Positions 1 to 5,398 of a DNA stretch of 10,346 bases are shown here, piece after piece (the stretch's first letter is position 1; each line of letters opens with the position of its first letter). Origin of the DNA: Microcaldota archaeon (GTDB taxonomy: Archaea > Micrarchaeota > Micrarchaeia > Norongarragalinales > Norongarragalinaceae); the NCBI GenBank assembly GCA_016214445.1, contig JACROM010000116.1, forward strand, positions 1 to 10,346, written 5' to 3'. Position numbers and translations under genes: made by a program. The notes beneath the pieces are model-generated. The model was not told the origin of the DNA. It saw nothing but the letters and a program-made list of their open reading frames with translations, and searched no databases.

Positions 1-180
1 ACGCTTGCGGCCTTGCTGGCGTCAACGCCGTACAACTTTGCGAATTCTTTCGAGAACAATTGCGGCACACCTGTTTGTTCGAGCAAGTTCCAGAACGCGG
101 ACGGCAGCACGGACAAGTTCTCCAACTCGCTAGACGCCAGCTCGTTCAAGATGCGTCCATTCTTCAAGAAGTTGGAATAG
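1..180 (+). CDS. C-terminal end of an unrecognised protein (5' end outside window)
   Basis: Frame 1 is open from the first base to a TAG at 178-180 and gives 59 residues. The codons look coding, with many GC-ending triplets (AAC, TTC, GCC, AGC). The fragment has two cysteines five residues apart (CGTPVC), is rich in Ser, Asn and Phe, and ends in a basic FFKKLE tail. No family is recognised. It could be the end of a secreted or enzyme-like protein, but nothing here decides this. An overlapping frame (60-311) lacks coding character and is treated as a shadow. The gene starts left of the window, so its length and start are unknown. Confidence 0.55.
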   Translation, partial: TLAALLASTPYNFANSFENNCGTPVCSSKFQNADGSTDKFSNSLDASSFKMRPFFKKLE

Positions 181-240
181 TCATCTTCCGAACCTATATA
201 GTACAGCGTTCTCTGTCTCACAACAGATTTTTTCCTGAAA

Positions 241-378
241 GTCTCCACTACACTAAAATATACTCTGCCCTTCCTCCAGTTCTTTCGAATGAACGCCATC
301 GAACAAAATAGTCTACACTACAATTAATAAACCTTTGCCTTTTCTCGTTATGGGGAAGAAACGTAATGTCTACACTAC
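241..378 (+). repeat. Three direct copies of an 11-bp motif, GTCTMCACTAC
   Basis: GTCTCCACTAC lies at 241-251, and GTCTACACTAC at 311-321 and 368-378, all on the plus strand with start-to-start spacings of 70 and 57 bp. Copies 1 and 2 are each followed at once by an AT-rich stretch that could be a TATA box and then by a pyrimidine-rich run ending in a GCC..TT string, so the similarity extends beyond the 11 bp. Copy 3 lies inside the gene relic at 350-532. The motifs may be regulator sites upstream of promoters or remnants of a duplicated segment. Spacing and context do not fit CRISPR. Confidence 0.5.
321..331 (+). promoter_or_regulatory. Possible archaeal TATA box before the relic at 350
   Basis: CAATTAATAAA ends about 18 nt before the ATG at 350. 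This would put a transcription start at or just before that ATG (leaderless type). The box directly follows repeat copy 2. It is judged by position and AT content only. Confidence 0.35.
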
Positions 379-532
379 GATTGCAAGTATTTGTCTTCGT
401 TTAAGACGCGGGAGAAATTAGCACACAAACGAAAAATCAGAGTTTGCGAAAGTCAGGTTTGTTGATGGTAACATGGCTGCCTTTCTGTCGCAGGACCCTG
501 AAGCCGAAGCGGTTGCAGAGGACCTTTACTAA
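350..532 (+). pseudogene. Possible decayed small gene with an in-frame TAG
   Basis: An ATG at 350 opens a 23-codon frame (MGKKRNVYTT...) that stops at TAG 419-421. The same frame then stays open for 36 more codons to TAA 530-532. The second half (422-532) looks like a genuine protein tail, with acidic Ala/Glu codons and an end reading AFLSQDPEAEAVAEDLY. It could be one 60-codon gene with a nonsense mutation, or a 3' gene remnant behind an unrelated ATG. An ATG at 473 could also give a 19-residue product. The first 17 nt match the start of the gene at 10310 at 15 positions. No family is recognised. From 533 to 581 nothing is seen. Confidence 0.3.
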
Positions 533-581
533 AGCAAACCCGTCAATAGGCACAAGTTTAGCCATATAACAAACAACCCAG

Positions 582-1112
582 TCAAGCGAACGAGGCAATT
601 GCGTTCGAACGGATTGCTTCCAAGTGGAGGTCCAAAGCCTCGGCGAAATTCTTTTTTACCTCGGAAAGGTTCTTGCCTACGGCGTATACGCCGAGTGCGG
701 AACATGAAGCGGCCCAGCTTCCGTCCTCTTCCCGGAAAACCCTCACTTGTAAATCCTTCAAACCCAACTTAACCACGCTCTGAGACGCTTTTCCTTTCTG
801 GCCTTTTAATTCTTGGGGATATTTTTTTTCTCCGCAAGTCCCGCTGGAAAGCGGGAAAAGGGAAGAAAAAAGGCCGACAAACGGGCTGCGCGGATTAAGA
901 GACCAGACGGTGCTGCGGCCCGCTTGGACACAATCAACCAAACCACGCGCCTTGAAAGCGTTCAAGGCCTCTGCTGTTTGGGGCGCGGAAATTCCCGCCT
1001 GCTTCGCGAGCTGGCGGCCGGTCCATTTTTTTTCGGGATTCCGCAGGATTTGTTCCAGCACGCTTGCCTTGGCTCTTGTTCCCAACAATTCCGGCAGCAC
1101 TTGACGTCTCAT
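582..1112 (-). CDS. Winged-helix DNA-binding domain fused to a HicB-like antitoxin fold
   Basis: This 176-residue protein has two parts. Residues 1-86 resemble an archaeal winged helix-turn-helix: a helical start, WTGRQLAKQAGISAPQTAEAL as the HTH core (30-50), KARGLVDCVQAGRSTVWSLN as the wing (54-73), and the NPRSPFVGLFSSLF segment often seen after such wings. Residues 121-168 (LQVRVFREEDGSWAASCSAL, then GVYAVGKNLSEVKKNFAEAL and DLHLEAI) match the HicB-like pattern of a beta-strand, an A/P-x-L-G turn, and a helix ending in LHLE. A 30-residue Lys/Gly-rich linker joins them. HicB antitoxins usually pair with HicA and carry a C-terminal DNA-binding domain; here the DNA-binding part is N-terminal and no HicA reading frame was found nearby. 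It is probably a transcriptional regulator using a HicB-like fold as sensor or oligomerisation part. The ATG at 1112 suits the TATA box 22 nt upstream. Confidence 0.75.
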   Translation of the reverse strand: MRRQVLPELLGTRAKASVLEQILRNPEKKWTGRQLAKQAGISAPQTAEALNAFKARGLVDCVQAGRSTVWSLNPRSPFVGLFSSLFPLSSGTCGEKKYPQELKGQKGKASQSVVKLGLKDLQVRVFREEDGSWAASCSALGVYAVGKNLSEVKKNFAEALDLHLEAIRSNAIASFA

Positions 1113-1134
1113 AGAATATAAGTAAAACCGAGCA

Positions 1135-1142
1135 CATATAAG
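1135..1142 (-). promoter_or_regulatory. TATA box for the winged-helix/HicB-like gene
   Basis: On the minus strand the order is GGAAAACCTTATATG, a purine-rich BRE-like run plus a TATA box, and then 22 nt to the ATG at 1112. This predicts a leaderless transcript, and no Shine-Dalgarno sequence is seen. Confidence 0.6.
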
Positions 1143-1160
1143 GTTTTCCTTACACTGCGG

Positions 1161-1170
1161 AAATTAATTA
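1161..1170 (+). promoter_or_regulatory. TATA box for the Nudix gene
   Basis: GGAAATTAATTAACC, with AAATTAATTA at 1161-1170, lies 24 nt before the ATG at 1195, so the transcript is probably leaderless. It is divergent from the minus-strand box at 1135-1142. The two genes share an 82-bp region, so the regulator-like neighbour could act on both. Confidence 0.55.
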
Positions 1171-1194
1171 ACCAGCAAATACATTCCAAAACCC

Positions 1195-1662
1195 ATGCCT
1201 TCCAGGAAAACCGCGGGGGTAATACTCTACTACTTGCATGAAGGACACCCGCACATAGTGACCTTCCGACGGAAGGAAGGCATGGAAGGTGCAGGAACTT
1301 GGGTCATAGGACCGGGCGGCCACCGGAAAGCAGGAGAAAAACCAAAGGAAACGGCAATAAGGGAAACAAGCGAGGAAACGCAGAAGACGTTCGGGAAAAA
1401 ACAGCTCGTTAAATTGTCTACGTGGTACGGGAGCGGCCGCAAGCATTACACGTTCCTCGGAAAAATAAGCAGGGAAGAAGCTGAAGAACTAATTCAGAAC
1501 GCAAAGGACCCTGAACACAAAGAATTCGACGACGCGGGAGCGCACCCTCTTGAAGAGTTGATGGCAAAAGTGGATGCGCATCTGGATTACAAAAAAAGAG
1601 GAACTGGCGAACCGCCTGAAAAACTGTTTTTTTTCTCCGGGGCCTGCAAAAAAAATACTTGA
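1195..1662 (+). CDS. Nudix hydrolase, C-terminus frameshifted in a T8 run
   Basis: The read-through frame gives 155 residues. Nudix hydrolases cleave nucleoside diphosphates linked to another group, using metal bound at the Nudix box. The box is at 42-64: G42, E48, R56-E57, E60-E61, fitting Gx5Ex7RExxEE; the usual following Gly is Gln63. It is preceded by the strand-loop GTWVIGPGG. The substrate cannot be inferred. The end of this frame (FFFSGACKKNT) looks wrong. If one T of the T8 run at 1627-1634 is removed, the frame continues as FFSPGPAKKILETIRKALLE and EKL to a TAG at 1697-1699, giving 167 residues with a normal amphipathic last helix. The true coding end is therefore probably 1699. Either the base is a sequencing error or the gene is recently frameshifted. 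The catalytic part is intact in both cases. Confidence 0.8.
   Translation: MPSRKTAGVILYYLHEGHPHIVTFRRKEGMEGAGTWVIGPGGHRKAGEKPKETAIRETSEETQKTFGKKQLVKLSTWYGSGRKHYTFLGKISREEAEELIQNAKDPEHKEFDDAGAHPLEELMAKVDAHLDYKKRGTGEPPEKLFFFSGACKKNT
1627..1634 (+). other. Homopolymer frameshift site (T8) in the Nudix gene
   Basis: Eight T residues follow codon 144. Reading on in the plus-one frame from here gives a coding-like C-terminus ending at 1699, which overlaps the 3' end of the opposing transporter gene by 4 nt. A second run, A8, lies at 1648-1655, but shifting there leaves a less natural peptide between the two runs. Confidence 0.6.
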
Positions 1663-1695
1663 AACCATCCGCAAAGCTTTGCTGGAAGAAAAACT

Positions 1696-2532
1696 TTAGC
1701 TCATGCTCAACCCGGTCAATGCGGCAACAGCCAAGACGATGCCGAACCACTGGTGGGCGCGCAGCCTCTCGCCATAGAACGCGTACGCCAAACCGACCGA
1801 AAAAAGCGGCAAGAGCTACGAAACTGGCGCGATGAGCGCAACCAAGCCTGAAGAAATGCCCGTAAGATAAGCAAAGTACGCCACGAAATAGCACGCGGGG
1901 CCAAGGAAGTTTTCAGGCAACGGCTTCATTATTGAACCCTTGAACCTTCAAATCGCAAGTGGAAGGAAAACCAGGGAAGCGGCAGCGTACTGCCAGAAAG
2001 CGGCGTTGGCAACTCCAACTTCCAAAAACAACGGCTTGCTCAAAGTGAGCGCCAGGCCGTGCATCGCTGCTGCAGGAATCATTATCCGCGCATTGCTTTC
2101 AAACTCCGCTAGCCTGAATCTCTTGAGGCTCAGCAACACGCCGCCTGAAACCGCCAAGACGCCAAAAAGGATCTGGAGAAAAGTGGGCGATTCGCCAAGC
2201 AGGAACACCGCGAATGCGATCGCGAAAACGCCTGCCAAGGCCAAAAGCGGCGACGCGACCGCTATCTTGCCCTTGGTGCTTGAAAGGTTGAATATAAAGT
2301 CGCCAGCGTAAAAGCAGGCGCCTACTGCGAACGCGAGCAGGAAGCCGTTGGTTGAAGGAACTGCAAGCTGGCCTGTCGCTAAGGCAAACGCCAGCCAGAG
2401 CGAAGGCGCCACCACCATCAGCCAAAAAAGCGTGTGCTTGGAGTTGGTCTTACGGGAGCTGCGCGCGGAAAGGAAATCCCCGACACCCCATCCGGCAGCG
2501 GCAAGCAAACCAAGCAAAATGAATTCCTGCAT
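1696..2532 (-). pseudogene. EamA/DMT-family transporter with two in-frame stops
   Basis: The ATG at 2532 opens 194 codons encoding a very hydrophobic protein: MQEFILLGLLAAAGWGVGDF, then repeated Ala/Leu/Phe-rich spans and AVFLLGESPTFLQILFGVLA, the E-containing helix turn typical of the drug/metabolite transporter (EamA) fold. The frame stops at TGA (1948-1950), but the same frame continues past it, with a second stop, TAG, at 1816-1818, to a TAA at 1696-1698. The downstream part has the matching second-repeat signature (SSGLVALIAPVS, then LLPLFSVGLAYAFYGERL). Without the stops it would be 278 residues, the usual ten-helix length. Frame and length are preserved and only point changes are needed, so the decay is recent or the sequence is in error. 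The truncated 194-residue product would lack about three helices and is unlikely to transport. The substrate is unknown. Confidence 0.75.
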
Positions 2533-2546
2533 GTCAGACCAACGTT

Positions 2547-2572
2547 CTTTAAATCTTCTCGGTTTTAATAAA
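2547..2572 (-). promoter_or_regulatory. Promoter region of the EamA gene
   Basis: On the minus strand TTTATTAAAACC (around 2572-2561) could serve as the TATA box, about 30 nt before the ATG at 2532, followed by TTTAAAG (2553-2547). The whole block resembles the block at 3188-3211 upstream of the next minus-strand gene, matching at 20 of 24 positions. Confidence 0.4.
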
Positions 2573-2616
2573 CACGTTCCTTAAGACACTGCGGGGAGGC
2601 AAACAGCAAACCGAGA

Positions 2617-3159
2617 TTACTTTCCCGGCCCGCCGTCAGTCAGCTCAAGGCCGTAATCTTTCAATTCGTATGCAATTATTTCCATGTCAAGTATTTTGCC
2701 GTCGTAGCCGATGACGTAGCCGTCAACGGTTTCCACGTCGATTTTTCCGCGAGTGAAGTCGCCGGTCTTCAATGACTTTATCTTTTTCATCGGGATGAAC
2801 AGCCTCCAGTTATCGTATTTGTAGGGAAGCGAATCGAGCTTAACGGGCACTTGACCGTAAAAACAAAGAAGTTCTCCGCCCAACGTCAAGCCTTTCCGCG
2901 AAACGGCGAAAAAACTGTTGCCGACGAGCAGTTTCTTGCGTAAAAACATTACCAGCGGGAGAAATATGAAGAGTATAAGGAAAAAATACCAAATTTCGAT
3001 AATCTTGCCGACACTCATTGTGTTGGTGAGAACAAGCACGAGTACGGCAAAAACACAGGCGCCGAGCATCTCCGCGAAACTGGTGCCGGCATGCTTTTTC
3101 TCTTCCGCCTGCTCGTCAACCAAGACAAGCTGTTCTTTGTTTTTGCCTTGTTCAGCCAT
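2617..3159 (-). CDS. Two-helix membrane protein with a soluble C-terminal domain, possibly PH-like
   Basis: The 180-residue protein starts with a charged cytosolic stretch (1-27, EEKK). Two transmembrane helices follow, at about 29-47 (AEMLGACVFAVLVLVLTNT) and 54-73 (IEIWYFFLILFIFLPLVMFL), joined by a very short loop. Then come LRKK, a stop-transfer-like basic patch, and about 105 residues of alternating strands (FFAVSRKGLTLGGELLCFYG, RLFIPMKKIKSLKTGDF, KIDVETVDGYVIGYDGKIL) ending in a helix. This order resembles bacterial PH (bPH) membrane proteins, in which the strands form a barrel. The assignment rests on layout only, and no catalytic residues stand out. The helical hairpin places both ends in the cytosol. 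It is a single gene transcribed towards the damaged transporter. Confidence 0.75.
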   Translation of the reverse strand: MAEQGKNKEQLVLVDEQAEEKKHAGTSFAEMLGACVFAVLVLVLTNTMSVGKIIEIWYFFLILFIFLPLVMFLRKKLLVGNSFFAVSRKGLTLGGELLCFYGQVPVKLDSLPYKYDNWRLFIPMKKIKSLKTGDFTRGKIDVETVDGYVIGYDGKILDMEIIAYELKDYGLELTDGGPGK

Positions 3160-3187
3160 AATGGCCGTCCCTCAATTAACCAATGCC

Positions 3188-3211
3188 CTTTAAACCTCCA
3201 TGGTTTTAATA
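3188..3211. promoter_or_regulatory. Divergent promoter region between the PH-like gene and serS
   Basis: CTTTAAACC (3188-3196) and GGTTTTAATA (3202-3211) are AT-rich boxes. On the minus strand TTTAAAG lies 28 nt before the ATG at 3159. On the plus strand TTTTAATA could drive serS with a leader of about 40 nt. Which box serves which gene cannot be settled by eye. Confidence 0.4.
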
Positions 3212-3231
3212 GGAAGAGTATCTAATTTTCA

Positions 3232-3270
3232 AGAGAGGATTTTCAAGGAAAAAAACCCGAAGAGAGGATT
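3232..3270 (+). promoter_or_regulatory. Shine-Dalgarno-like sequence, duplicated, before serS
   Basis: AGAGAGGATT occurs at 3232-3241 and again at 3261-3270. The second copy places GAGG 7 nt before the ATG at 3274 and can act as the ribosome binding site, which supports that start. The first copy is 29 nt upstream with no start codon behind it. Confidence 0.45.
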
Positions 3271-3273
3271 CAC

Positions 3274-4438
3274 ATGCTGGAGCTCAAGTTCGTAAGGGAA
3301 AACCCGAAGGAAGTGGAGAAGAACCTCAGGAAGAGGAAGAATCCTGAAGCGTTGAACAACCTGAAAGCGCTGCTGGAAGAGGACGAAGAGTACAGGAAAG
3401 AACTGCACGCGCTCGAGAAACTTAGGGCGAGAAGGAACGCCATTTCCATGGAAATCAACAACTCCAAAAAGCAGGGCCATGACATCAAACCTCTTCTCGA
3501 AGAGGCGAGAGGCCTGCCGGAAAAGGTGAAGAAGGCAGAAGGTAAGGGAGTGGGGCGGCTCCAGCGTGCCAGACTTCAACGTGCAAAGCCACGTGAACCT
3601 TCTGGAAAAACTGGACGTGGCGGACATCGAACGCGCTGCCAAGACAAGCGGCGCGCGCTTTTACTTCCTGAAGAACGAGCTTGTTCTTCTTGATTTGGCC
3701 CTTCAGCGTTTTGCCCTTGAGAATCTGGTGAAGAAGAAGTTCATTCCCATACTTCCGCCTTTCTTCATGAGGCGCAAGCCTTACGAGGGCGTCACTGATT
3801 TAGCTGATTTCGAGAACGTCATGTACAAAACCGAAGGCGAAGACTTGTATTTGATAGCAACGAGCGAGCACCCCATGGCTGCCATGCACATGGACGAGGT
3901 TTTGGCAGAAGAATCTTTGCCGCTCAAGTACGCGGGATTGTCATACTGCTTCCGCAAGGAGGCAGGAGCGCACGGCAAGGACACGAAAGGAATTTTCCGG
4001 GTGCACCAGTTCTCCAAAATCGAGCAGTTCGTTTTCTGCAAACCTGACGACTCGTGGGAAATCCACGAAGAATTGTTGAAGAACGCGGAGGAAATCTTCC
4101 AAGCTCTTGAAATACCTTACCGGGTTGTCAACATAAGCACCGGCGACATCGGCACGGTAGCTTCAAAGAAGTACGACATCGAGGCGTGGATGCCGGCCCA
4201 GAACGCTTACCGCGAAGTGGTTTCATGCAGCAACTGCCTCTCCTACCAGAGCGTGCCGTTGAACGTGAAGTACGGCAAGTACGGAGGAGACAAGGATTAC
4301 GCCCACACGCTGAACAGCACCGCGTTGGCGAACCCGCGGGCGATCGTAGCCATAATGGAGAACCACCAGCAGGAAGACGGCTCCATAAGGGTGCCCAAAG
4401 CTCTTCACAAGCACCTCCCTTTCAAGGTAATCGAGTGA
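3274..4438 (+). pseudogene. serS: Seryl-tRNA synthetase, interrupted by an internal deletion with frameshift
   Basis: Seryl-tRNA synthetase charges tRNA-Ser with serine in the cytosol. Codons 1-89 from the ATG at 3274 give the tRNA-binding coiled-coil arm (MLELKFVRENPKEVEKNLRK; LRARRNAISMEINNSKKQG). The catalytic part continues in another frame from about 3542 (VREWGGSSVPDF) to TGA 4436-4438, about 298 residues. It has class II motif 1 (FIPILPPFF), the TSEHP serine-binding loop, motif 2 (FRKEAGAHGKDTKGIFRVHQ) and motif 3 (ALANPRAIVAIMENHQQEDG). It is the common type, not the methanogenic form. The returning helix of the arm and the usual LPNxxHxSVPxG-type linker, about 35-40 codons, are absent, and the frame changes near 3530-3547. 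No single frame spans the gene. A GTG at 3566 could start a 290-residue catalytic piece, but it would lack the arm. An assembly error is quite possible. Confidence 0.85.
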
Positions 4439-4446
4439 TTTTAAAA
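4439..4446 (+). promoter_or_regulatory. Possible TATA box before the lipoprotein gene
   Basis: TTTTAAAA lies directly after the serS stop codon and 44 nt before the ATG at 4491, which would leave a leader of about 20 nt containing a weak GTGAG (4475-4479). Transcription from serS into this gene is equally possible. Confidence 0.3.
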
Positions 4447-4490
4447 AAGCCTGAAGGAAGAAAAAAACTGAAAAGTGAGTTGAAACGCGC

Positions 4491-5366
4491 ATGAAAAGAT
4501 TGTTGGTTCTTGCTGTTTTGCTGTTCTGCTTGCTTCTGGTTGGCTGCCTCCAGTCCGGCGAGCAAGCGAAAACAACCGACCCAATCAACATGAGCGTGCA
4601 GGTTGTCGAAAGCATGCCTGGAAGCCTTCTTTCCATCCAGCTGGACGGCAAGACTTTAAGCGTTAACAGGAACGGTTTTGAAAACGTGCAAAACATCTCC
4701 TTTGTCGAAGCCCTAAGGATTGCCTCTTTTCTCAACGACTCATTCATAAATTCCTCCTTTTCATTTGACAAATGCGACGGCTGCCCAACGTATGAGATTG
4801 TCGTCAGGCTGCAGGAAAAGGAGAAGAGAATCGCCTTGAGCGGGCAGAAGCTTTCCGGCCCTGCCCTTGAACTTGTCGCAACCCTGAAGGGTTTGGCGGA
4901 AATAAGGGAGTGCGAAGCGGATTCGGACTGCGTCCGCGGCGGGTGCAGCGGCCAGGCGTGCCACGCAAAAACAGAAGGAAGCCAGATTACCACTTGCGAG
5001 TTCCGGCCCGAATACTCCTGTTACAGCGAAGGCGGATGCGGTTGCATTGAAGGGAAATGCGCCTGGAGCGGCGAAACCCTGAAATGCGTCGAGGAAAAAA
5101 ACAAGCCGCCGGGTGAGGCTCCGGCTGAAACCGCCCAGGCGTTGTGCGTGATGAAGTGCCTCGAAGCCAAACGGTTGGGCACCGACCTCTCACGCGGGCC
5201 CTGCATTTCTAACGCGATAGCGGAAGGATGGGTTTGCGACGCCGTGCACTCGCCGAAGACAGCAGAGGACAACGAACCGCAGAACGTGTGCCCGAGCCTG
5301 CTCGGAAGCAAGCTGAAGCGGATAGTCGAAGTAACTGAAAACTGCGAGCTGACGAGAGTAAGCTAA
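4491..5366 (+). CDS. Cysteine-rich archaeal lipoprotein (eight-cysteine-cluster type)
   Basis: The 291-residue protein has a lipoprotein signal: MKRLL, a hydrophobic core, and the lipobox LVGC with Cys19 as the lipidation site, so it sits on the outer face of the membrane. Residues 35-140 form an unrecognised domain with a CDGC pair (95-98). Residues 141-190 hold nine cysteines; the stretches DSDCVRGGCSGQACHAK, TTCEFRPEYSC and GGCGCIEGKC match the cysteine cluster seen in many archaeal surface proteins (annotated there as eight-cysteine-cluster proteins). Residues 219-285 hold six more cysteines in a second module (CVMKCLEAKRLG, GPCISNAIAEGWVCDAVHSP, VTENCEL) that I recall as recurring in DPANN secreted proteins. 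The cysteines are probably disulfide-bonded. Function is unknown. It stands 52 nt after serS and 32 nt before the next surface-protein gene. Confidence 0.8.
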   Translation: MKRLLVLAVLLFCLLLVGCLQSGEQAKTTDPINMSVQVVESMPGSLLSIQLDGKTLSVNRNGFENVQNISFVEALRIASFLNDSFINSSFSFDKCDGCPTYEIVVRLQEKEKRIALSGQKLSGPALELVATLKGLAEIRECEADSDCVRGGCSGQACHAKTEGSQITTCEFRPEYSCYSEGGCGCIEGKCAWSGETLKCVEEKNKPPGEAPAETAQALCVMKCLEAKRLGTDLSRGPCISNAIAEGWVCDAVHSPKTAEDNEPQNVCPSLLGSKLKRIVEVTENCELTRVS

Positions 5367-5369
5367 CGA

Positions 5370-5377
5370 TTAATAAA
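5370..5377 (+). promoter_or_regulatory. TATA box for the 613-residue surface protein gene
   Basis: TTAATAAA lies directly after the stop codon of the lipoprotein gene and 21 nt before the ATG at 5399, so this gene and the one behind it may have their own leaderless promoter. No Shine-Dalgarno sequence precedes the ATG, which agrees with this. Confidence 0.5.
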
Positions 5378-5398
5378 AACATCGAACTAGACTAATGT

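Noticed and set aside
60..311. Plus-strand frame of 83 codons at the left edge
   Set aside because: It overlaps the better coding frame 1-180 and then runs through AT-rich DNA containing the 11-bp repeats. No promoter or ribosome site precedes it.
241..378. CRISPR array
   Set aside because: The repeats are only 11 bp long, unevenly spaced (70 and 57 bp) and limited to three copies. No cas gene is present.
840..856. Short perfect hairpin CCCGCT-GGAA-AGCGGG as a terminator
   Set aside because: It lies inside the linker region of the winged-helix/HicB-like gene, whose frame continues intact on both sides.
582..1194. Complete hicAB toxin-antitoxin system
   Set aside because: Only a HicB-like domain is present. 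No short frame with the basic HicA fold was found next to it on either strand.
1418..1894. Minus-strand frame of 158 codons across the Nudix and transporter 3' ends
   Set aside because: It covers two genes with recognisable motifs in other frames, and its translation is Cys/Arg/Phe-rich without any pattern.
350..2532. Reassigned or readthrough stop codons (TAG at 419 and 1816, TGA at 1948)
   Set aside because: Intact genes in the window end with TAG, TGA and TAA at natural C-termini, and the damaged genes also show indels. Loss of function or sequence error explains this more simply.
4223..4993. Long minus-strand frame of 256 codons opposite serS and the lipoprotein gene
   Set aside because: It lies opposite two genes with clear family signatures and crosses their boundary. 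Its own translation shows no domain and has Arg/Ser-rich shadow composition.
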